Assembly: GCA_964595365.1 (NCBI GenBank)
Contig: CAZQQC010000134.1
Span: forward strand, 1-7,487
From: Fen-1258 sp964595365
GTDB lineage: Bacteria; Bacteroidota; Ignavibacteria; Ignavibacteriales; Melioribacteraceae
Direction: 5' to 3'
DNA length: 7,487 nucleotides
Shown here: positions 1 through 7,307 of the stretch, in pieces
Layout: every line of letters starts with the position of its first letter
Numbering within the stretch: position 1 is the stretch's first letter
Notes under the pieces: model-generated
The model's input: only the letters and a program-made list of their open reading frames with translations
What the model was told of the DNA's origin: nothing
Databases searched by the model: none
Translations under genes and position numbers: made by a program

Positions 1-818
1 TCTACGAAGGAACAGTTGAAGATATAACCGAAAAGAAAATTGTCGAAAATCTCTTCGACATATCTGCAAGAAAAGAAGCAGAAGATGCACTTAAACTTTC
101 CAAAGAAGTTTTAAGGGAAACAAATTTAACAAAAGACAAATTCTTATCGATAATTGCACACGATCTTAGAAGTCCTTTCCAGGGCTTGCTGGGTATTTCC
201 AGTATTCTTGTTGAGGAAGAAAATCTAACTTTGGAAGAACGATTGAATTACGAAAAAAAATTATACGAAGGAATTAAAAATCAATACAGCTTGCTCGATG
301 CTTTACTGACATGGAGCCGTCTGCAAAGGGGAATTATAGAATTCACGCCGGAAAAAAATAATTTACTAGCAGATACAGAAGAAGCGTTCGGCCCATTGCT
401 AAGCACCGCAAACAAAAAGAACCAGAGCCTTAAATGCCTTATACCACCCGAGCTCTCCGCATATTACGATAGAAACATGATTTCTGCTGTGATTCGTAAC
501 CTTGTTTCGAACGCAATTAAATTTACAGAAGCAGGCGGTACGATAACGATCTCGGCAAAACTTAGCGAGTCCAACGCAATTGTTTCCGTCAGCGATTCCG
601 GAGTTGGAATGAGTAACAAAGACGTAAAGAAGTTATTTAGAATAGACACTCACTTTTCGCGGCGCGGAACAAATGACGAAGGCGGCAGTGGATTGGGATT
701 AATTCTATGCAAAGAATTCATAGAGAAGCACAAAGGCAAACTCTGGACGGAAAGCGTTTTAGGTAAAGGTTCCATTTTCCATTTTAGTATTCCGCAAGAG
801 AAACAAAACCATGATTGA
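1..818 (+). CDS. Sensor histidine kinase, C-terminal part (PAS tail, HisKA, HATPase_c); 5' end outside window
   Basis: This is the C-terminal part of a two-component sensor kinase that autophosphorylates on histidine. The first complete codon in the window is at 3, and the frame is open from there to the TGA at 816-818. A TTG at 186 should not be taken as the start, because it would cut off the phosphorylation site. In order, the sequence shows the end of a PAS/PAC domain (YEGTVEDITEKK, 3-38), a charged helical linker, and the HisKA H-box (AHDLRSPF) with its phosphoacceptor His at 159-161. The HATPase_c domain follows, with the N-box (NLVSNAIKFT, key Asn codon 510-512), G1 box DSGVG from 594, G2 box GGSGLGL from 681, and a closing GKGSIFHFSIP segment. 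No transmembrane segment or receiver is visible, though the N-terminus is missing. It lies 72 bases upstream of a hybrid kinase on the same strand, so the two are probably cotranscribed. Its signal and partner are unknown. Confidence 0.93.
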   Translation, partial: YEGTVEDITEKKIVENLFDISARKEAEDALKLSKEVLRETNLTKDKFLSIIAHDLRSPFQGLLGISSILVEEENLTLEERLNYEKKLYEGIKNQYSLLDALLTWSRLQRGIIEFTPEKNNLLADTEEAFGPLLSTANKKNQSLKCLIPPELSAYYDRNMISAVIRNLVSNAIKFTEAGGTITISAKLSESNAIVSVSDSGVGMSNKDVKKLFRIDTHFSRRGTNDEGGSGLGLILCKEFIEKHKGKLWTESVLGKGSIFHFSIPQEKQNHD

Positions 819-879
819 AAACAATTAAAAATTTATTAACAAAAATGAATAGATGGATTTTCCATTCCTCAAATAAAAC

Positions 880-883
880 AGGA
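880..883 (+). promoter_or_regulatory. Ribosome binding site (AGGA) of the hybrid kinase gene
   Basis: AGGA lies seven bases before ATG 891. It supports ATG 891 as the start rather than the in-frame TTG immediately before it at 888, which would leave only four bases of spacing. Confidence 0.6.
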
Positions 884-890
884 TTTTTTG

Positions 891-3800
891 ATGAGAAAGG
901 CAAACAGATTAAACTCACGGTTAAAAAAAACAAATAGAGAGGCAATTCTAAAAAAGAAAACCGGTATTAAAACCAGGAGAGCACATTCGCAAAAGAATGC
1001 AAGCGGGAATTCCGGCAGAAAGAAAACGGAGGAATTGAATTCAATTATACTACGTTTAGAAAATGAAATTGAGGAACGGGAAAAAATTCAGGAATCCTTA
1101 GCAAGCAGCGAGGAGCGATACAGAATTATTTCCCAGGTATCGTCGGATTTTTCATTTTCCGTAAACATAAATGAAAACGGAATTAGAGAGCTCGACTGGA
1201 TTTCCCCCGGTTTTGAAGAAGTAATGAAATATTCTTTTGAAGAACTTGTTCATCCGGTAAATTGGCAAAAACATATTCATTTCGACGATCATCTGTTGCA
1301 GCAACATATATTCGAACAGATCAATCAAGGCAAAGGCGGTAAATACGAAATTAGAACCTTTAAAGGAGAGGGTGAGATTTGCTGGCTGCGTATTAATTTT
1401 TATCCCGTATTTGATCATGGAAAAAATAGAACGACAAAATATTACGGTGCAATAAGAGACATTACCGAAAACAAAAAAATAGACCTTGAACTTCAACAGA
1501 TAAATAGCGAACTGGAATTACGCATCCAGGAAAGAACAACACAAATAGAAACCGCCGTAAAAAATCTGCAGAATGAAATTTCCCAGAGAATTGCAATTGA
1601 AGATAAACTGAGAAAAAGTGAGGAACGGTATAGGAAACTGGTTGAATTCTCTCCGGAAGCAATTTTTGTTCACCGTGATGGAAAAATTTTGTTTGCCAAC
1701 AACGCTACTTTAAAATTATTCGGTGTCAGTTCTACGGCTGATCTCTATGGAAAAAATATCATGGATTATATTCATCAGGATTCGAAAAAGATTGCAATAA
1801 CACAATATGAAAACGTGATGAATGGATCGGAAACCGCAACCATAATGGAGATCAAGGGAATTCAATCGAACAGCGAACTTATATTCACGGAAATTTCATC
1901 CACGCTTGTAGAATACAAAGGCGAAAAAGCTGTACAGGTAGTTGCTAGGGATATTACAGAACGAAAAATTGCCGAAGCTGCACTCCGCGAAAGTCAGGAA
2001 AGATACAAATTAGTTGTCGAATACTCGCCGTTTGCTATTGTCATTCATCAAAATGGTAAAATCATTTACGTGAATCCGGAAACTCTTAAGTTGATTGGAG
2101 CTAATACGCAGGATGAAATAGTCGGGAAAGATATTTTCTCATTTGTCCACCAGGATTTTAGAGTTCTTGCAGCCGAGCGCCTAAGAATTTCTGCCGCTAC
2201 CGGAAAACCCGCACCGCCAATCGAAGAGAGGTTGATCCGTCTTGACGGCACTTTTATCAATACCGAAATTCTTACGGTTCCATTTATGTTAGGCAACACA
2301 TTAGCATTTCAATCGACTTTCCACGACATCACAAAAATGAAAGCAGCAAATGAACAGTTGCGAAAACTCTCGAGAGCTGTAGAACAAAGTTCTGCAGCTA
2401 TACTCATTACCGATAGAAACGGCTACATCGAATATGCAAATCCTAAGTTTATGGAGATGACCGGTTTTGACATAAAAGAAACTCTGGGGCAGAACCCGCA
2501 AATACTAAAATCCGATAAACAGCCTGAAGAATTTTACAGTGAAATGTGGAAAACAATTCTTGCGGGCAACGAATGGCGGGGCGAATTAATCAACAAAAGA
2601 AAATCCGGCGAACTGTATTGGGAGTTTTTATCTATATCGCCAATTAAAAATGATAAAGGCGAGGTCACTCATTTTCTTGCAGTCAAAGAAGATATTACAG
2701 AACGCAAAAAGATTGAAGCGGAATTGATTAAATCGAAAGAGGAAGCCGAGGAGGCAAATAAAATCAAATCTTCTCTGCTTGCAAATATGTCTCACGAATT
2801 TAGAACTCCATTGAACGGGATTCTCGGTTTTACCCAACTGCTGAAAGAAGAAGTAAACGACGATGAACAGAAAATGATGATTGATAAAATCTACAGATCG
2901 GGCAAAAGATTGATGAATACTCTTAATGCGATCCTGAGTTTAACCGAAATGGAAAACGGGGATTATATAATCAGCCGTTCCGAAATTGACCTCACGTTTT
3001 TCTGCCGTCAGATAAAATCTTTATACGAACCTCAGGCAAAAGAAAAGTCGTTATCGTTCGATCTTAATCTGGGAAAAGAAAAATTTTTAGTAAGTACCGA
3101 CGAAACCTTATTAACTAAAATCTCTTCCCATATTATTGATAATGCAATAAAATATACAATTAGTGGGGGTGTGAAATTATCCCTTAGAAAAATTAAGCAG
3201 TTTAGCGGAAACGAGGTTGCCGTACTCGACATAGAAGATACAGGAATTGGAATTAGAAAAGAAGAGCAAAAAATTATTTTCCGTGAATTTCGTCAGCTTA
3301 GCGAAGGATTTCGCCGCGACTTTGAAGGACTCGGTTTGGGTTTAACGCTTGCAAACAAAATGGCAAAACTAATTAATGCCAATATAAGAGTGAAAAGTGA
3401 TTACGGCAAAGGTTCAATTTTTTCAATTCTTCTTCCACTTAATAAGTCAGAGCAAAGTAAACTAAACGGGAAAGCCGAACAAATGTATGAAACATTGCCG
3501 CCTGGCAGTGAATCAAATTTGAAAAAGCAAATAACCAATGGTATAAGTGTCGAGGAACCATATTCAGCAAGCAGCCCGCAGCCTTACTCTGGAAAGCGGG
3601 GCGGCATACACACAAGCCTCCCGCCTGCCTTTGCCGAAACGAAGCGCCGGCTTAATGAAGCATGGTCTGCCGAAGCTGAACACGAAGGTAGATTAAATAT
3701 ACTTCTGATAGAAGATAACCCGCTCAATATTGAGGTGGTTGAGAGGTTTCTGGCTTCTGTGGCTAAAGTAACTTATGCAAGAGACGGCGATAGCGCTCTT

Positions 3801-4052
3801 CAAAAAGTTGCCAGCCAAAATTTCGATATTTTGTTGATTGACATAAATCTCGGTCATGGTATGAACGGAGTAGAAGTGTTGGAACATATCCGGCGGCTTG
3901 ACAGATATAAAAGCATTCCCGCAGTTGCACTAACAGGCTATGCTTCTGCTGCAAATAAAAGAGATTTTCTACTAAAAGGATTTACAAACTATCTTCCAAA
4001 ACCATTTGATAAAAGGGCTCTGCTGAACTTAATAAAACAGATCAGCTCTTAA
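891..4052 (+). CDS. Hybrid sensor histidine kinase with four PAS domains and C-terminal receiver
   Basis: A predicted cytosolic hybrid kinase of 1053 residues: signals sensed by PAS domains would drive His autophosphorylation and transfer to the fused receiver. Residues counted from ATG 891: a very basic N-terminus and helical region (1-72); PAS1 73-195, ending in RDITENKK; a coiled-coil-like linker 196-242; PAS2 243-359; PAS3 368-484; PAS4 493-606, starting LSRAVEQS; HisKA about 625-690 with H-box SHEFRTPLNG and phosphoacceptor His635; HATPase_c about 735-852 with N-box Asn751, G1 DTGIG from Asp783 and G2 GLGLGL at 813-818; a GC-rich linker 853-937; and a receiver 938-1053 with acidic pair Glu941/Asp942, phosphoacceptor Asp984, Thr1015 and Lys1037. 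All catalytic residues are present. There is no signal peptide or membrane span, and no Hpt or DNA-binding domain. PAS2 and PAS3 look like a tandem duplication. The downstream relay partner must be encoded elsewhere. No PAS ligand can be named from the sequence. Confidence 0.95.
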   Translation: MRKANRLNSRLKKTNREAILKKKTGIKTRRAHSQKNASGNSGRKKTEELNSIILRLENEIEEREKIQESLASSEERYRIISQVSSDFSFSVNINENGIRELDWISPGFEEVMKYSFEELVHPVNWQKHIHFDDHLLQQHIFEQINQGKGGKYEIRTFKGEGEICWLRINFYPVFDHGKNRTTKYYGAIRDITENKKIDLELQQINSELELRIQERTTQIETAVKNLQNEISQRIAIEDKLRKSEERYRKLVEFSPEAIFVHRDGKILFANNATLKLFGVSSTADLYGKNIMDYIHQDSKKIAITQYENVMNGSETATIMEIKGIQSNSELIFTEISSTLVEYKGEKAVQVVARDITERKIAEAALRESQERYKLVVEYSPFAIVIHQNGKIIYVNPETLKLIGANTQDEIVGKDIFSFVHQDFRVLAAERLRISAATGKPAPPIEERLIRLDGTFINTEILTVPFMLGNTLAFQSTFHDITKMKAANEQLRKLSRAVEQSSAAILITDRNGYIEYANPKFMEMTGFDIKETLGQNPQILKSDKQPEEFYSEMWKTILAGNEWRGELINKRKSGELYWEFLSISPIKNDKGEVTHFLAVKEDITERKKIEAELIKSKEEAEEANKIKSSLLANMSHEFRTPLNGILGFTQLLKEEVNDDEQKMMIDKIYRSGKRLMNTLNAILSLTEMENGDYIISRSEIDLTFFCRQIKSLYEPQAKEKSLSFDLNLGKEKFLVSTDETLLTKISSHIIDNAIKYTISGGVKLSLRKIKQFSGNEVAVLDIEDTGIGIRKEEQKIIFREFRQLSEGFRRDFEGLGLGLTLANKMAKLINANIRVKSDYGKGSIFSILLPLNKSEQSKLNGKAEQMYETLPPGSESNLKKQITNGISVEEPYSASSPQPYSGKRGGIHTSLPPAFAETKRRLNEAWSAEAEHEGRLNILLIEDNPLNIEVVERFLASVAKVTYARDGDSALQKVASQNFDILLIDINLGHGMNGVEVLEHIRRLDRYKSIPAVALTGYASAANKRDFLLKGFTNYLPKPFDKRALLNLIKQISS
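3568..3690 (+). repeat. GC-rich repeat-like island in frame within the hybrid kinase linker
   Basis: By hand count, 3571-3690 is 72/120 GC (60%), against 37/100 in the 100 bases just upstream (3441-3540). The island contains repeated short words: TGCCGAA at 3632 and 3668, CGAAGC at 3640 and 3671, CGAAGG at 3683, the palindrome GCCGGC at 3646-3651, and an imperfect inverted pair TCTGCC/GGTAGA at 3667-3672 and 3686-3691. On the minus strand it reads as runs of CTTCGG/GCTTCG-like words, which resemble the short palindromic intergenic repeats I recall from several environmental bacterial lineages. It encodes about 40 residues rich in Pro, Ser, Ala, Arg and Glu, between HATPase_c and the receiver, and keeps the frame. 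Edges are approximate. The repeat identity is inferred; the composition shift and repeated words are seen directly. Confidence 0.45.
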
Positions 4053-4085
4053 CACCGTTAGTAAAACTTTTTTGCGTTTTGTTTC

Positions 4086-4139
4086 TTTGAAGATAGAATC
4101 AATGGTGGAATTATACTTTAAAACTATCTTTAAATTTTT
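4086..4139 (+). terminator. Possible hairpin terminator after the hybrid kinase gene
   Basis: An 11-base stem can form between 4086-4096 (TTTGAAGATAG) and 4124-4134 (CTATCTTTAAA) with one G-U pair. It is followed on the plus strand by a T5 run at 4135-4139. The loop is long (27 bases) and the stem is AT-rich, so this is a weak candidate. It overlaps the 3' end of the convergent ATPase gene. On the minus strand the stem is followed by A-rich sequence, so it would serve only the plus-strand transcript. Confidence 0.3.
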
Positions 4140-4800
4140 CAGTTACAATCCGTCCATCGAACAAATGAACTATGCGACTTCCATATTCCGCATAAGTCGG
4201 GGAGTGAGTAACCATTAAAATAGTTGTTCCGCTTTCATTAAGGTATGTTAACATTTTCATTACTTCATCGCCGTGTGTCGAATCTAAATTACCGGTCGGT
4301 TCGTCGGCAAGAATCAGTTTAGGTTTTGCAACTATGGCACGTGCAACCGCAACTCTTTGCTGCTGCCCTCCCGAAAGCTGCTGCGGGAAATGATTTCTTC
4401 TATGTGCTACCTCCATTATCTCAAGGACTGTTTGCACTTTCCGTTTCCTTTCAGACAAAGACGTTTTTAGGTATAGCAAAGGCAGTTCAACATTTTCATA
4501 AACTGTCAACTCATCAATCAAATTAAAACTTTGAAAAACAAATCCGATATTTTCTTTTCTCATATGTGCCCGCTGTCTCTCATTGAACTTCGAAACTTCC
4601 TTACCGAGAAAATAATATTCTCCTCCGGTTGGATTATCAAGAAGACCAAGAATGTTCATCAATGTTGATTTGCCGCAGCCGGAAGGACCCATTATAGAAA
4701 CGAACTCGCCTTCTTTTACTTCGAACGATACATCGTCAAGAGCGGTCGTTTCAACTTCTTCCGTTCTGTAGATTTTTTTTAGATTGTTTGTGCGTAACAT
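4111..4800 (-). CDS. ABC transporter ATP-binding protein, LolD/MacB type
   Basis: The cytoplasmic ATPase subunit of an ABC system, 229 residues, full length for the LolD/MacB/FtsE-like family. Residues from the ATG at 4800: Walker A GPSGCGKST at 38-46, Q-loop Gln90 (FVFQSFNLIDELTVYENV region), signature LSGGQ at 142-146, Walker B LILADE at 162-167 with catalytic Glu167, D-loop GNLD at 170-173 and switch His199 (VTHS). All nucleotide-binding and hydrolysis motifs are intact. An in-frame ATG at 4812 would add four residues, but it has no ribosome binding site. The ATG at 4800 has GGAG six bases ahead, so I prefer it. The gene lies 83 bases after the MacB/FtsX-type permease on the same strand and is the last gene before the convergent kinase, so it probably powers that permease. 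The substrate is not evident. Confidence 0.93.
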   Translation of the reverse strand: MLRTNNLKKIYRTEEVETTALDDVSFEVKEGEFVSIMGPSGCGKSTLMNILGLLDNPTGGEYYFLGKEVSKFNERQRAHMRKENIGFVFQSFNLIDELTVYENVELPLLYLKTSLSERKRKVQTVLEIMEVAHRRNHFPQQLSGGQQQRVAVARAIVAKPKLILADEPTGNLDSTHGDEVMKMLTYLNESGTTILMVTHSPTYAEYGSRIVHLFDGRIVTEKFKDSFKV

Positions 4801-4806
4801 TTTTAT

Positions 4807-4810
4807 CTCC
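4807..4810 (-). promoter_or_regulatory. Ribosome binding site (GGAG) deciding the ATPase start
   Basis: On the minus strand GGAG is followed by six bases (ATAAAA) and then ATG 4800. The site overlaps the alternative ATG at 4812-4810, which itself has only A/T-rich sequence upstream. Confidence 0.6.
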
Positions 4811-4860
4811 ATTTTGAAATTATTCTTTTATTTAATTGTCGTTTCTCATTTTTTATTTAT

Positions 4861-4884
4861 AATGCAATCTTCTTGGTTTGCATT
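4861..4884 (-). other. Inverted repeat just after the permease stop codon
   Basis: A perfect 7-base inverted repeat, AATGCAA (4861-4867) and TTGCATT (4878-4884), with a 10-base loop. It starts at the last base of the permease stop codon (TGA, 4886-4884) in the 83-base gap before the ATPase gene. In the minus-strand transcript it is followed by A-rich sequence rather than a T run, so it does not look like an intrinsic terminator. It could protect or process the intercistronic mRNA, or be chance. The rest of the gap is AT-rich, and I see no confident promoter in it. Confidence 0.3.
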
Positions 4885-7268
4885 CATTCATAGCGCAAAC
4901 TCTCAACGGGATTTGTAACCGCCGCTCTGACTGCGCGAAAACTTATTGCACTTATGACAACCATCAGGGTGAATCCAACAGATATAATTATAATTGACAC
5001 ATCCATACTAATCCGATAAGCAAAATTGGTTAACCATTGATTTGTTATATAAAATGCAAGCGGTATAGCGATTATGCAAGCCGTAACTATCCAAACTATA
5101 AATTGCGTACTAAATAAAACAAGAATATTGTAAATGCTTGCCCCAAATACTTTTCTAATCCCCAACTCCTTAGTCTTTCTAACTGCAACGTATGACGAAA
5201 ACCCGATCAGTCCTATGCAGGAAATCATCATTGCAAGAATTGTAAAAACTGAAAGAACATTACGGATTTTATCTTCCGACTTATAGAGCAAGTTATAAGC
5301 GTCCGACATAAACTTGTAATCGAATATCTGTCCGGTAAAAATGCTGCCCCAAATATTTTTTATCGCCGATATAGTTTGTGTGACGTTTCCATCTCTAATC
5401 CTAACTGCATACACAAAATAACTGTCCGGATTAATTTTTATTAAACACGGATTTATTTTTTTCTGGAATGAATAAACATGAAAATCTTTAACAACACCGA
5501 TTATGTTCACCGTTTTTGAGCCGGGCAAAATTAGCTTTGCGCCAACAGGATTTTTCAGATTAAGAGTCTTAACAGCAGTTTCATTTAAAATTACACTTTC
5601 ATCGGTGTCAGTCCCCATCTCCTTCGCGAAATCTCTCCCCTCGATAATTCGTAATTCCATAGTTTTAACAAAATCATAATCGGCGGGAATAACCTGAACT
5701 TGAGTTACTTTGGAATTGTCTTCGCCGTATTTGTTTATACTCATATTAAATCTGCTGTTAACCCCCGGCAAAGTATAAGCTCCGGTAACTCCAAGAACAT
5801 TGCTGTTTTTTTGCAGCTCGCTCTTAAAAATTTCATAGTTACTTTTTGATTCTTTCGGATTTTGATGCGGAAATAATAGAATTACATTCTCTTTATTTAT
5901 TCCGATATCGGAATTCTTCATAAAATCAATCTGTTTAAATACAGTCAATGTTCCCATTATCAGAAATACCGAAAATGCAAATTGTATAATGGTTGATACC
6001 TGCCTGAATGAAAATTTTCTGTTGACCGTGAAAGAGTTCTTAACCGTTTGTGCGGGATTAAATTTCGATAGGAACCATGCCGGATAACTTCCTGCAATCA
6101 AAGCGATAATAAACAATAACAAAATAATGATCAGCAAAATTGAAACCACGTGACTCTGATTGAACTTATAGGCAGCTCCCAAATATTCATAGAATTTATT
6201 ATATGTCAGCAAAAATGTTAAGCCGCCAAAAACCAATGAGGCAACCGTAACTATAAATGATTCAACCAAAAACTGTTTGACCAATTGGATTCTTGTAGCG
6301 CCGACTACTTTTCTAATTCCGACTTCTTTGAATTTATCAAGATACCTTGCCGTAGAAAGATTCATAAAATTAAAACACGCGATAATCAAAACAAGAATTG
6401 CAGTGGACAGGAATATATACATATAAATTTTATTTCCTTTTGGCCCTGGATCGCCAAAACTTGCCGCCGTCCAATGAATGTCATCTAAACTTTGAATTAT
6501 AAATCTCATGTTTTGAGCAAAAAAATCGCCGGCATTTGTTTTTACAAGTTCACTCAATTTTTTATTGAAGTCTTCAAGAGAACTATTATCTCTCATTAAT
6601 ACGTAAGTTAAATCTTCTCCCCATTGATTCCACGGCATTTTGGCTTTGATTCCCATTGCTTCAAGTGAAGAATAAGAAGCAAGAATTTCACACCTAAGGT
6701 GAGTGTTTTGAGGAAGATCTTTATAAACGCCGGTTATTTTGAATAGTTGATCATGTAAGTTCAGAGTCTTACCGATTGGATTTTCATTTCCAAAATATTG
6801 TTTTGCTTTTGATTCGCTAAGTATAATTGTAAAAGGTTCCGATAAGGAAGAGTATTCGTTCCCGCTATCAAATTCAAAAGTAAATATTTTAATAATAGAA
6901 GGATCAATGAAATAAAAATTTTCTTCGGTAACTTTTTGATTATTAGGTAAAGTAATTTCATCTTCGCCGCCGCTTCTAACTCTTCCTGCTAAAACAACTT
7001 CCGGAAAGCCGGAACTCAATGCGGGCGCCAAAGCAGGCATGGCTCCTGCAAACAACATCTGGTTGGCTCCTTTACCCCATTCAAAAGCCAAACGGAAAAT
7101 GTTCTTTCTATTCTTTTGGAAATTATCATAACTATTTTCATACACAACGTAAGTGAGCATAGTTAAACAAAGAGTGATTCCAACACCTAAACCGAAAATA
7201 TTTATGAAAGAAAACGATTTATTCTTCCATAAACTTCTTAATGTTACTATTATATAGTTCTTAAACAT
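4884..7268 (-). CDS. ABC transporter permease, MacB/FtsX family (double-domain, about 800 residues)
   Basis: An inner-membrane permease of 794 residues, the usual length for the duplicated MacB/FtsX permeases of the Bacteroidota and relatives. It has no cleavable signal peptide. Predicted topology: TM1 about 21-43; first MacB_PCD-like periplasmic domain 44-280; TM2 281-304; TM3 333-357; TM4 373-396; TM5 424-445; second periplasmic domain 446-665; TM6 670-695; TM7 712-742; TM8 757-778. Each half has the conserved FtsX coupling-helix motif: KEVGIRKVVGA at 314-324 and KELGIRKVFGA at 700-710. The matching tails are NPAQTVKNSF at 404-413 and NPVESLRYE at 786-794, so the protein is complete and internally duplicated. 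Such permeases undergo ATP-driven periplasmic movements rather than ordinary channel transport. Roles in the family include lipoprotein release, peptide or macrolide efflux, and cell-wall hydrolase control, and none can be chosen here. The start at 7268 has a strong ribosome binding site. ATPase genes flank it on both sides. Confidence 0.94.
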   Translation of the reverse strand: MFKNYIIVTLRSLWKNKSFSFINIFGLGVGITLCLTMLTYVVYENSYDNFQKNRKNIFRLAFEWGKGANQMLFAGAMPALAPALSSGFPEVVLAGRVRSGGEDEITLPNNQKVTEENFYFIDPSIIKIFTFEFDSGNEYSSLSEPFTIILSESKAKQYFGNENPIGKTLNLHDQLFKITGVYKDLPQNTHLRCEILASYSSLEAMGIKAKMPWNQWGEDLTYVLMRDNSSLEDFNKKLSELVKTNAGDFFAQNMRFIIQSLDDIHWTAASFGDPGPKGNKIYMYIFLSTAILVLIIACFNFMNLSTARYLDKFKEVGIRKVVGATRIQLVKQFLVESFIVTVASLVFGGLTFLLTYNKFYEYLGAAYKFNQSHVVSILLIIILLLFIIALIAGSYPAWFLSKFNPAQTVKNSFTVNRKFSFRQVSTIIQFAFSVFLIMGTLTVFKQIDFMKNSDIGINKENVILLFPHQNPKESKSNYEIFKSELQKNSNVLGVTGAYTLPGVNSRFNMSINKYGEDNSKVTQVQVIPADYDFVKTMELRIIEGRDFAKEMGTDTDESVILNETAVKTLNLKNPVGAKLILPGSKTVNIIGVVKDFHVYSFQKKINPCLIKINPDSYFVYAVRIRDGNVTQTISAIKNIWGSIFTGQIFDYKFMSDAYNLLYKSEDKIRNVLSVFTILAMMISCIGLIGFSSYVAVRKTKELGIRKVFGASIYNILVLFSTQFIVWIVTACIIAIPLAFYITNQWLTNFAYRISMDVSIIIISVGFTLMVVISAISFRAVRAAVTNPVESLRYE

Positions 7269-7272
7269 GTTT

Positions 7273-7279
7273 CCTCCTT
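7273..7279 (-). promoter_or_regulatory. Strong Shine-Dalgarno (AAGGAGG) of the permease gene
   Basis: AAGGAGG ends four bases before ATG 7268, within the 30-base gap after the upstream ATPase gene. Its near-consensus match to the 16S anti-SD fixes the permease start. It also argues for a host that uses SD-led translation. Confidence 0.7.
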
Positions 7280-7294
7280 GTTCGCTTTGCGTTT

Positions 7295-7307
7295 AGCGCT
7301 ATGCGCT
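7295..7307 (-). other. Intercistronic GC-rich hairpin over the upstream ATPase stop codon
   Basis: A perfect 5-base inverted repeat, AGCGC (7295-7299) and GCGCT (7303-7307), with a 3-base loop, spans the TAG stop at 7301-7299. It is not followed by a T run, so it is not a standard terminator. Adjacent sequence repeats similar words (GCTTTGCG, GCGCTTTC). It may be a translation or RNA-stability element, or chance. Confidence 0.3.

Noticed and set aside
186..818. TTG at 186 as the start of the first kinase
   Set aside because: The frame is open back to position 3 and encodes a PAS tail and the HisKA phosphoacceptor His at 159-161, so the gene starts outside the window.
815..843. TTGAAA as a -35 box for a promoter of the hybrid kinase
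   Set aside because: No -10-like hexamer occurs at a suitable distance, and the host's promoter consensus is unknown, so no promoter is called.
853..865. ATGGA-TTT-TCCAT inverted repeat between the two kinase genes
   Set aside because: The stem is only five bases and AT-rich, with no T run after it; this is common by chance in such sequence and too weak for a terminator or operator call.
1950..2704. 14-base direct repeat GATATTACAGAACG at 1950-1963 and 2691-2704
   Set aside because: Both copies encode the conserved DITER motif at the end of PAS domains, so protein conservation explains the match.
4326..4526. Plus-strand open frame inside the ATPase gene, and similar short antisense frames in the kinase and permease genes
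   Set aside because: They lie opposite well-conserved coding sequence, have no ribosome binding site I can support and no recognisable protein motif; they are shadows.
1..7268. BceS-BceAB-like sensor and transporter module
   Set aside because: The kinases are multi-PAS with no visible membrane segments, the permease is the double-periplasmic-domain type, and the gene blocks converge; nothing links them beyond adjacency.
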